A stretch of 31,414 bases of DNA from Podochytrium sp. JEL0797 (taxonomy: Eukaryota; Chytridiomycota; Chytridiomycetes; Chytridiales; Chytriomycetaceae). The translations under genes were made by a program, and so were the position numbers. Positions 7,853-15,944 of this stretch are shown piece after piece. The DNA is taken from contig JADGJG010000205.1 of the NCBI GenBank assembly GCA_027596195.1, positions 1-31,414 of the forward strand, in the 5' to 3' direction. The notes beneath the pieces were generated by a model. It saw only the letters and a list, made by a program, of their open reading frames with translations, was not told the DNA's origin and searched no databases. Within the stretch, counting starts at the first letter, position 1; each line of letters begins with the position of its first letter.

Positions 7853-9639
7853 CTAGTTGGGAAGCGAGTTCAAAAACGTCTTGTACGACGCGGGAGCAGT
7901 CAACCCCATCCAGAACGCGTCCCACCACATCAATCCACCAAAAATACTCGGATTCAAAGCCTTCCACCCGGGAACATTCGCCTGCACACTCGCCATCGGG
8001 TCCGATGCGCCAAAGTTCCCGGCGTTCCCGTTCGCTGGGAACCCGACCACCAACTTCACGTTCTTGTTGGGCCAGAGCGTGGTTTGTGTCATCCACGAAC
8101 CGGCGCCGTGGTTCCAAACGGAACTGTTGTCAGCGTAATTGGGGCCTTGTTGGGGGCCTGAGAATCCGATTCCACAAAGCGCGCTGTAGAATTGGACCGA
8201 AACGAAATCGAACCATCCGTTCTTGAGCGTGTAATCCATGTTGGCGTCTGGGATTGGGCATTGCGGGGCGGCACTGATGTAGTAAGGTTTCCCAGACGCG
8301 ACAATCAAAGCGCGAAGGGAGTTGGTGAGTTCAGCGTATCCCGCGTTGTTGGCACCATCGTTGGATTCAACGTCAATGTCGATTCCGTCGAGAATGACCC
8401 CTGGGAGAACTCGGTTCGCGAGTGGCGTGCTTCCACCCAAAAAGTTGTTCCAAATGTCCTGGGCGATGGGTGCTCCTTTTCCAACCCCCAGGCCGACGCT
8501 TCCAACGGCCCCGCCGATGGAAATCCCGACGCGGATACCGAGGCTTTGGCAGTGCAGAATGTCAGCAGCGATGGCGGCCATGTTTTGGTTCGGGCGTTGC
8601 GTGATATCCGTGTCGAAGGAGACGGGGTTCAAACCCGTGATGAAGGAGAGTTGGATAATCGTGTAAACGTTGAGGTTGCAGTACGTCGCGAGAGGGAGTT
8701 CGCCGGCAGTGGGGTGGGCGCCCCAGTAGGTGACGATTTGGTTTGTGTAGTTTCCGGCGACGGGGGGTGGGGTTACGGCGGTTGTGGTGGTCGGAGGAGC
8801 AGCGGCGGTGGTGGTTGCGGCCTTGCTGGTTGTCAAAGCAGCGGTTGTGGTGATGGCAGCCGAAGTCGATGGAACGAGGGGTGTAGTGTTGGCAGTCGTT
8901 GCGGCGGGAGTGGAAGCAGAAGTTTGCGCCACAGCCGTGGTGTCGGCTGTCGTGCTGGGGATTTGAGCCGCACTCGTTTGGGTGGTTTTCGACGCAGCAG
9001 TTCCGCAAGGCCCTTGGGATGACCAACCCCCATCACCAGGCTGGTCAGGCGTCACGGTTCCGGCTTCCCACCACTGAGAAATTTAATGTTAATATCACTC
9101 GAAATTCAAAATCGAATTCGAAATTGAGTACCTTTGCGAGATAATTCACACCGTTGAATGAAACCTGGGCACCGCCGTTGTAAGCAGTTCCAGAGACAAA
9201 CGCCGCGTAGCATCCGCTTCCTGACGCGGGAGCCGTCGTTTTGACGGCTGCGGTAGTTGCTGCAGTTGTCTTGGGGACTGCAGCAGTCGAAGTAACAACC
9301 GCAGCAGCGGTCGTAGAGGTTGTGACAGCTGGGGCGGTTCCAGTGGTACATCCAACAAACGAGCTAGTAGCGGAACACACTTGGCCAGATGAGCAGGTTT
9401 GGATCGTGGAGAGAGTCAGAGTGCCGCCATTTCCGTACGCGCATTGTTGAAGGGCCTAAGAAGAAATCGAATGTAAGTATAACTTAACCAAGTAGGCATG
9501 ATCGGTTGTGAACCCGCACCAGTCCAGAGCAGACCCATTGTCCGTTCGTTGAGCAGGCAGCCTGGCGCCTTTCGATTGGCGAGGCGAGAACAAGTGAGCA
9601 GGCAGCTGCGATGGCAGTGAGCAACGTTGGGAGCTGCAT
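7853..9639 (-). CDS. Secreted GH18 class III chitinase with CBM5/12 module, paralogue 2
   Basis: Exons 9639-9520, 9455-9132 and 9073-7853 with GT-AG introns of 64 and 58 nt, phase 0, give 554 residues. The order is: signal peptide (MQLPTLLTAIAAACSLVLAS) and KEX-like RR site; a CBM19-like Cys-rich module (QWVCSGL ... LQQCAYGNGG ... CSSGQVC); a Thr/Val/Ala linker; a CBM5/12 chitin-binding domain (AYNGGAQVSFNGVNYLAK joined across the intron to WWEAGTVTP, then GWSSQGPC); a second Thr/Ala-rich linker; and a GH18 domain with the intact DGIDIDVES catalytic motif and APQCPIPDANMDY. Two binding modules plus a hydrolase suggest action on solid chitin such as arthropod cuticle or fungal wall. The catalytic domain is very close to paralogue 1, pointing to tandem duplication. 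Confidence 0.92.
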
Positions 9640-9941
9640 TTTTCGGAAGGAAATCGATGGATACAAAAATGGGCCGAGGAATTTGCACCTTTTTAATCAA
9701 ATTTTTCGACAAGTGGCACTCGTCACGTGCGCGTAAAGGTCGAATTCAATTTCAGTGAAGGAATGTTTTGGAAGTTTTGGTTGGCTTGGTCGAATCAGGC
9801 GGGTAACTAACTACCTCGCGGCACCACGCACCAGCTTGAGAGAGGTGAAGTGAAAAACGTTCGTACAATTTAAGTAAGTCAAAAGATTTTTTATCGCAAA
9901 AAAGGAACTAAACCAAGGAAAATAGAAAGAAAAATAGAGAT
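9640..9941. other. Intergenic region between vWFD gene and chitinase 2
   Basis: About 300 nt containing the promoter of chitinase 2 on its left and the short 3' flank of the vWFD/EGF gene on its right. It contains a palindromic E-box (separate entry). I see no coding sequence. Confidence 0.5.
9724..9729. promoter_or_regulatory. CACGTG palindromic E-box upstream of chitinase 2
   Basis: CACGTG lies 85 nt before the ATG at 9639. This hexamer is the classical target of fungal bHLH factors such as Cbf1 and Pho4 (established knowledge). A role here is inferred from position only. Confidence 0.35.
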
Positions 9942-12208
9942 TTATAAAACAGCAAGCAACGCGAGTGCACAAATGAGCGCACGCGCGTTTTCGGACGCGC
10001 CAGAGGCCAAGATGGCAGGAACCGGTTTGGGAGCAAGTGGGGCAGCAGCAGGAGGAACAACCGCTGCCACGGCAACTGGCGCAAGTGCAACTGGTGCAAC
10101 TGCAGCTGGCGTCGTGACAGCCTGCGCGACCATTGCCGCGGGGAAAGCAGCAACCGGCACAATCGCAGCAGGCGCTGAAATCCCAACGGCTGCCTCCACT
10201 GGCACACCACTAGCCACCGGAACCGGAGCAACAGGAGCTAAACTCGGTGCCGCGACAGGATTCGCTGCAATCGCAGCAGCAATCGCGGCCGCAGGAACGT
10301 TCCCCGCAGGATACGCAGGCATAACAGCCTGCGCAATCGCCGTAGGAACATACACGAGTCCAGCAGGTTGATAAACAGCTGGAAGCGGCAGAGAAGCAAG
10401 GACCACCGAACAATCGACCCCCGAGAACCCGAGACGGCACGCACACCCAAACTGGGAGCACGCACCGTTTCCAGAACACGAGTTAGGACACGCGTTCGCT
10501 CCGTACCCAGCCGCAGCTTGCACAGCGGCAGCAGGAGCCGCGATGGCAAGGTTGGATTGGATGGGGCAGTTGAGGATCGATTGGGCGCTGTTTGCGCAGA
10601 GGATGTGGAGGACTTGGAGGTGCGAGTCGGTGTAATTGTGGGAGTTTGTCAAGAGAATATCCTTCATGCAAGCCGTTTGGAGAGAAAGGAGGTTCACGGC
10701 GGGAAGGTTGTCGCAGTTGTTGACTTGGAGGATTTGGTTGCATTGGTCTTGTGCGTTGAGCATGTCTGCGGGGCTGAACGCGGATTGGTTGAAGATGGCA
10801 ACGACGGGGACGGCAGGGGCATTTGGGGGAGTTGGAATTGCTGGAGAAGCCAAAGTCGCTGCGGAAACTGAAACTGCGGAGACAACTGGAGCATTCGGGG
10901 AAGCTGGTTGCGTTAAAGCCAGGGCAGTAGTGGCTGCCGCCGCAGCAGGAATTAGACTGGCACTCACAGGAGCTGCCGGTACAAGAATCGGAACGGCAGG
11001 TGCAACAAAGGGTGGAAGCGCCGGCGCAGCGGGTGGAGCTGGCGGAGGCACGAGCACCTCAATGATGGTACACACGTTTGTATAACTAGTCGCGTTGAAC
11101 GACATTCCAGGGTAGAAAGACAATCCCGGCCCATTTGGCGCCGCCGCCACATTCTGATCAGCAAGCGGATACACACACGCCCCTTTAGTGTAGGCCCCAT
11201 TCATGTGGTTGTCGGAGGGGTCTACTGGCCAATCTTGCTGGCTGTTTGCAGAATTGGTGCATTTTCCAGTGTTGGCGGTGGCCGCGAAGAGGCTCGACAG
11301 CGTAATGACAACGTTCATGTGAGAGTCGTACGGTCCACTGGCAAACTTGATGTCATTGACAATGATTGTGGTACCATCTTGAGTGGTGATTGTCACGGCG
11401 AGACTACGGTCAGCGCCTATCTGCCCGCTATAAGTCAGCCCGTGCAAGTCGGGTGATACAGTTGAAACGACGTCCGTGGGGCCCACTTGGTATCCGTTAA
11501 TCAAGAGGACAGCGTCGCCGTATCGGACGGAAACAGCGCCGAGGCAGACAATTCCATCATTGCAGTTATACAGGAATCCCTCGACTTCAAGATATTTGTT
11601 CTTAAAGTAGTAGAAGTTTCCTAGTTTTGAAACATTAGTTTAAATCCCCCTCCCCTCCATTGATAGAGAAATTGATTTACCTGGGGTGGCTTCCGTATAG
11701 GAAAAAGAATTGAAGCTCGTCACTTGTGGGTCACCAGAAACTGTACAAACAAGGCCAGAGACTGGCGTGTATTTGATGGGGTAGTTAAGAGCGCATTGGT
11801 GGATCGACGGGTTGCATGGTGCGTTAATATCAATCTCAATATTGATATTGGCCGTGTCAATGTTGGGTGAAAGAGAAACTGGAGCAACAAGCGCGACTTG
11901 TTGCGTCTGAAATTTGAAATTTAGTCATATAGAATAGAGTCGAAGAGAAGAATACGCACAATGTTCCAGTTCTTTTCATTAAAGGACAAAAGGGGAGTAC
12001 TGAAGGTGAAGCCTTGCAGGTTTAACGCGGCTTGGACCGTTTGGTTGGGCTTAAAGGCCATCGCGACGGTGAACGTTGCACCAGCAAGTGCAGAGTTGTA
12101 GTCGAGGCTTGGCGGGTCAAACACGAAAATGCTGCTTGCATTTCCGCATTGATCAGCGCTGATCACTTGGAAGAGGGCAGAAAGCAGAATCACGACAAAT
12201 GGGTGCAT
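9942..12208 (-). CDS. Secreted, probably GPI-anchored vWFD + EGF-like protein
   Basis: Exons 12208-11960, 11906-11681 and 11620-9942, with GT-AG introns of 53 and 60 nt, give 717 residues. A signal peptide (MHPFVVILLSALFQVISA) leads into an N-terminal domain. A von Willebrand type D domain follows: VSGDPQVTSFNSFSYTE joins across the second intron to GNFYYFKNKYLEVEGFLYNC, then AVSVRYGDAVLLINGY and a Cys-containing stretch. Next are a Pro/Ala-rich linker, a helical Cys-containing domain (DQCNQIL, NNCDNLP, QTACMKDIL), and an EGF-like module (CPNSCSGNGACSQFGCACRLGFSG). A long Ala/Pro/Val low-complexity stalk ends in a hydrophobic tail (ALICALALLAVL) after small residues (ASGASENA), as expected for GPI attachment. 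Likely an adhesin-like cell-surface protein; ligand unknown. The third exon is taken upstream of the internal TTG codon because the frame and splice phase are continuous. Confidence 0.8.
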
Positions 12209-12359
12209 ATACTGGGGTTTGTGTGTGAATGAGTGATATTTGGAGGTTTCTGGGGTCCATTCCGTCCTTTTAACCCTTTTTCCTTTTATTTTTTGTTTCC
12301 TTACTAACGTTTTTATATAATCGAAATTGATCGAAAATGAACTTTTGTTACCTAACCAA

Positions 12360-12430
12360 TTGCGTAATTTGTTCATATTATCAAACCAGAGATTTTGAGA
12401 TCGAAATCACTTTGAGAGTAATCCGTCCTT
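12360..12430. repeat. Diverged direct repeat DR2, copy 1
   Basis: Starts TTGCGTAATTTGTTCATATT and continues with ATCAAACCAG, a TTTTGA segment and an ATCCGTCCTTT-like end. It matches copy 2 at 12526-12597 in order, with many substitutions outside the ATATTATCAAACCAG core. Confidence 0.75.
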
Positions 12431-12525
12431 TCCAAATACTTGCGTGTTACCTCATAAGCAAAATGAGATGCGACAACGAATTGTGGACTTGGTGAGATCT
12501 TTTCTTCCCTTTTCTTAGACTCACG

Positions 12526-12597
12526 TTGCGTAATTCGGCCATATTATCAAACCAGCGCTTTTTGATTTCATAATCGCTTTAAGGTATTATTCCTTTT
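12526..12597. repeat. Diverged direct repeat DR2, copy 2
   Basis: Starts TTGCGTAATTCGGCCATATT and shares the core ATATTATCAAACCAG with copy 1, 166 nt upstream. The pair could be a duplicated regulatory block of the vWFD gene or the remnant of a small mobile element; nothing here distinguishes these. Confidence 0.75.
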
Positions 12598-12642
12598 GAG
12601 AGAAATCGACGCCGGTGACCCTCCTCGCCCTTTAACTAAACA

Positions 12643-12654
12643 ACACACACACAC
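12643..12654. repeat. (AC)n run at the 5' flank of the retrotransposon
   Basis: Six AC units end at 12654, one base before the first nucleotide shared by the two retrotransposon copies (12655 and 19913). It may be target DNA at the insertion site. No matching sequence is found at the 3' flank, so it is not a target-site duplication. Confidence 0.7.
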
Positions 12655-12656
12655 GC

Positions 12657-15600
12657 ATGCAGACCGCGAGGCAGAGGCACCAGACCACGGGTGCCCCCTG
12701 TGCTCCAGGCCTTGCTGGTGGCCCGGTGGTGGATGCAGGCAGTGGGAGCGCAGGGGGCGGGGCGACGATTTCGGTGGGACGCAGCAGTGACGTTCGCAGA
12801 CGCAGCAGCAGCGACGATGGCCTTGGAGGACTCGGGCGCTTTGCGTCGGCAAAAGTCCACGGCGCTTGCGCAGTGGCGACAAAAGTCCGAAACCCTTCGG
12901 GTGTGGAGGCACACTGCTGGGCGGCTCGCCCCCCAGGAGGGCTCTGGGAGGCAGAGGATAACCATCCTACCACCTGCGACATGGATCAGCTCTGGCAGGC
13001 AGAGGATAAACAACCTTTGATGATGATTACCAAGATTATGAGTGACAATGACGACCATCTCTGGGGGGCAGAGTTTAAACAACCTTACATGACGACTATC
13101 GAAGACAACCACGACATTAACAATACACACCCCACTCCCGCGAAACAAACGAACAGGAAAGCGATGCCATCCGACATACAACCCAACCACCCTCTGAACC
13201 CAGACAAAAACCCACACTCACGACTCGAACATCGCGAAAGGACGAATCGATACAACGAAATTAAGCCCCCACCCCGCCGTACTGAAACCATGCCAAAAAT
13301 TGACGGCGGACACGAAGAAAAGCCGAAACACGAAGGGACGGGCGAAGCCATGCCCAAAAAACACAAAGAAAAAGGACGAAGAGTAGGAATACAGGGAAAG
13401 AACAACAATAAAGGAAAAATAACAAACAAAAGCCTCCCAAAAAAGAAAAAAAACGAAGGAAAAATGCTGCCAATCTTCGAATCCAAACACATGCAAAGAG
13501 ACTACGAGTTCGCCATACTCGCCATCCAGAGGGAACTCAAACACGTCGCACTCATGCCTACATTTGAGAACAAGAGCAAGGCCATCCAAAAGATTGCCTG
13601 GTGGGCCATGGTAATGGAGGAGCACACGGTGGACCAGAACGACGAAGGAAACGAGGCAACGCGCCAGCATTTCCGAAAGCTGGCGAGAACAGATGAGCGC
13701 ATCCTGTACGCCCAGGATACCAGCTGGGCATGGCAGATCGAACACAACAAAACAACAGAAAGCAGCAACCAAGTCATGATGGCAAAACTGGCGCAGCTTG
13801 AAGCCATAATGGTAAAACGCGAACAAAAGAAACATGAAATAACAACCCAAACTGTTTATAGGAAGACAGAGAAGAAGAAAGAAGAATCGATGAATGGGAA
13901 CAGGAGGAAGGAGAGAGACAGGCAGAAGAGTACGAAAACTTGTACAAACAATAAAAAAGGATCGAAAGACAAAATGAACCCCAACGTGCACGAACGCAAG
14001 GAAATCAAGGAAATGATATTCAGAATGGTGGAAACCGCTGCAGCAGATCCAGAATACACGAAGCCCCACGGGAATGCGCCCCACGACGCGCGCAAGCTGA
14101 TGGACGAGGTCAAGAACAGCGCCAACGAACGCGAAGAAAAAGAAAACCACCGCCAGTTCACAGAGGCCATGCAAATGCATAACGACAGCGAAAACAGCGA
14201 ATGGAGGTATGAAGGAATGAATGAGTGGAACCACGAACTAGAGGAGGAAAACAAGGAACTCGCCCAGAAAATCAAAGAAATCGAGGAGATCATGGTAAGT
14301 GCACCAAATAAAAAAGACAAAGTAGTAACAAACCATATCAGTACGGGGAGTGAACACGGGAAGAAACAAGGCGGAACAAGAAGCACGATGTGTAATAAAC
14401 AAAATGATCGCAAACACGCCAAAAAATTTAATGAGCCACGACTGTATGAACACAAGTGCCATCATGGAAACAACGATAAAGGGGAAAAAATGAACGCCAC
14501 CATCGCCATCCCCATCGAGGAAATCGTGAACGCCAAGGTCAAAGACGACGACGACCTGCCAACAGGCACCCACCTAGAACTATGCGACAAGCTCATGCGC
14601 ATGATGAAGACGGTAGACGTACGCCCCAGAAACATCTATAAGGGAGCGCGTGACGATCAAATGGTCGCGGAGGTCCTCGCCACGGATGTCGAAAAGTTAC
14701 AGAAGACTCGATTCGACGGAAAGGAAACGGCAATGCAAGGAGTCGAGGCCAGAGACGCGGAGGAAGACGACAGAACGGAGGGAGACTGGTTCTATGTGAT
14801 CACAACCAAAGCGGAGAAATACGCGATGATCACGAAACTGGGTAGAATAGCGCAATGGAAGGGACTGGATGGAGTGTATGACGACCTGGCTGCGATCCTC
14901 AAAAACCTCGAAATCGAATACACGAGCATGAACGTCACGACGAGCGAGGACAAGGTGACGAGGCAGGAATACACCACTGCCAAAGTGTCGTTCGAAGACG
15001 AGGCGCAACTCAAGAAACTCGTGGAGCAAGGGATGCTGCAATACCTGGACCAATACGTGGGCATCATTGACCTCAGCACTCCAAAAGAAGACAGGAAGGA
15101 GGAGGAAGCGAAGAGAACGATCATGGTTTGGGTACGACACTTTATTTGGAAGGAACAGAAACTCATCGCATGCAAAACACAGGGGAACGACAACACCAAG
15201 AGGGAGAACGACTGGAACGACGTGATCAAGAAGGAGAAGGTCAAGGGAATCAAATTCCTGAGGAACCACTGCGTGGAGATGGTGATGGGAACGAGGGAGA
15301 AGGCGAAGGCGATGGACGGGCAAGCAATCGAGGTGAATGGGACTACGATGATCGCGCGAGTCAAGCTGGTGGAGATCGGAAACGGAGCGTTCAGGAGCCA
15401 CTACCTCTGCGACGAATGCAACGGAGATCACCAGGTCTGCCCCCGATACGAGGAAGCTGGAAAGCAGACGATCGAGAACATCCTCAAGGGCGGACGCGGG
15501 CTCAACAAGCAACAACTCGAACAAGCTCAACACGCACTCCACGTGATGGTCGCCAATGAAGAGCACCCGATCCACAACGAAGGTCAAGTCGTGCTCATCC

Positions 15601-15944
15601 GCGCCGCCGGCCTAGTATTCAACGGACCTCTCCAGAAGAACAAGCCAGCACAACCAGCGAAGGGCAAGGGCGCCGGACCGACACGCACGACGCCCCCAAC
15701 AACGAAGCCGGCGCCCAACAGCGAACTACGTGCGCTCAGGACGGACATGCAGAAATCGAAGACTGCCGGGAAGAGAGAGATGGAGGCGATGGAGGCGAGA
15801 GTGAAGATGGTGGAGGAGCAAGTGGAGGCGCTGTCGAACAAGCTTGGGGCGGTGATGAAACGCCAAAGAGGAGAGGAGGGAATTGAGGAGCGCAAAAAAA
15901 TCGCATCTGGAGATGGGCAACCAGGAGGCCATAACGATGATTGA
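12657..15944 (+). CDS. LINE ORF1 protein, copy A
   Basis: Frame of 1095 residues opening at ATG 12657, two bases from the apparent 5' end of the element. A real start may be further in, for example at Met codons 12981, 13164 or 13290, leaving the GC-rich first 300 nt as a 5' UTR. The N-terminal third is Lys/Pro-rich. The centre has acidic coiled-coil segments (HELEEENKELAQKIKEIEEI). The C-terminal half has a mixed alpha/beta region, possibly RRM-like, then a CX2CX3HX2C zinc knuckle (residues 918-928, CDECNGDHQVC) and a final coiled coil (MEARVKMVEEQVEALSNK). This layout fits a gag-like nucleic-acid chaperone that packages the element's RNA. Two intron-like segments lie at 13812-13861 and 13942-14023. 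The stop overlaps the ORF2 start. Confidence 0.85.
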   Translation: MQTARQRHQTTGAPCAPGLAGGPVVDAGSGSAGGGATISVGRSSDVRRRSSSDDGLGGLGRFASAKVHGACAVATKVRNPSGVEAHCWAARPPGGLWEAEDNHPTTCDMDQLWQAEDKQPLMMITKIMSDNDDHLWGAEFKQPYMTTIEDNHDINNTHPTPAKQTNRKAMPSDIQPNHPLNPDKNPHSRLEHRERTNRYNEIKPPPRRTETMPKIDGGHEEKPKHEGTGEAMPKKHKEKGRRVGIQGKNNNKGKITNKSLPKKKKNEGKMLPIFESKHMQRDYEFAILAIQRELKHVALMPTFENKSKAIQKIAWWAMVMEEHTVDQNDEGNEATRQHFRKLARTDERILYAQDTSWAWQIEHNKTTESSNQVMMAKLAQLEAIMVKREQKKHEITTQTVYRKTEKKKEESMNGNRRKERDRQKSTKTCTNNKKGSKDKMNPNVHERKEIKEMIFRMVETAAADPEYTKPHGNAPHDARKLMDEVKNSANEREEKENHRQFTEAMQMHNDSENSEWRYEGMNEWNHELEEENKELAQKIKEIEEIMVSAPNKKDKVVTNHISTGSEHGKKQGGTRSTMCNKQNDRKHAKKFNEPRLYEHKCHHGNNDKGEKMNATIAIPIEEIVNAKVKDDDDLPTGTHLELCDKLMRMMKTVDVRPRNIYKGARDDQMVAEVLATDVEKLQKTRFDGKETAMQGVEARDAEEDDRTEGDWFYVITTKAEKYAMITKLGRIAQWKGLDGVYDDLAAILKNLEIEYTSMNVTTSEDKVTRQEYTTAKVSFEDEAQLKKLVEQGMLQYLDQYVGIIDLSTPKEDRKEEEAKRTIMVWVRHFIWKEQKLIACKTQGNDNTKRENDWNDVIKKEKVKGIKFLRNHCVEMVMGTREKAKAMDGQAIEVNGTTMIARVKLVEIGNGAFRSHYLCDECNGDHQVCPRYEEAGKQTIENILKGGRGLNKQQLEQAQHALHVMVANEEHPIHNEGQVVLIRAAGLVFNGPLQKNKPAQPAKGKGAGPTRTTPPTTKPAPNSELRALRTDMQKSKTAGKREMEAMEARVKMVEEQVEALSNKLGAVMKRQRGEEGIEERKKIASGDGQPGGHNDD
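12942..13085 (+). repeat. Three imperfect repeats near the 5' end of copy A
   Basis: Related units start at 12942 (CTCTGGGAGGCAGAGGATAA), 12990 (CTCTGGCAGGCAGAGGATAA) and 13059 (CTCTGGGGGGCAGAGTTTAA), each followed by an AACC or CATCC-like end. The spacing is 48 and 69 nt. Each unit contains an inverted CTCTG...CAGAG pair that could form a small hairpin. They fall in the part of ORF1 that may be 5' UTR and may act as internal promoter or RNA structure; this is inference. Confidence 0.7.

Larger units (their letters stand above)
12209..12654. other. Intergenic region upstream of vWFD gene and 5' of the retrotransposon
   Basis: About 445 nt, AT-rich. It contains the promoter of the minus-strand vWFD gene (a weak TTAAAA element at 12268-12273, about 60 nt before the ATG), a diverged direct repeat pair, and an (AC)n run ending at 12654 directly before the retrotransposon. 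I searched it for the missing N-terminal part of the phosphate transporter interrupted at 30202 and found nothing resembling it. Confidence 0.55.

Noticed and set aside
9973..10371. Plus-strand Ala/Gly/Thr-rich frame of 132 codons
   Set aside because: Mirror of the Ala/Pro/Val stalk of the vWFD/EGF gene; no independent motif.
13218..14234. Minus-strand hydrophobic frame of 338 codons (and its copy at 20476-21492)
   Set aside because: Antisense of A-rich ORF1, which yields Phe/Leu/Val-rich pseudo-membrane sequences; no signature of a real membrane protein.
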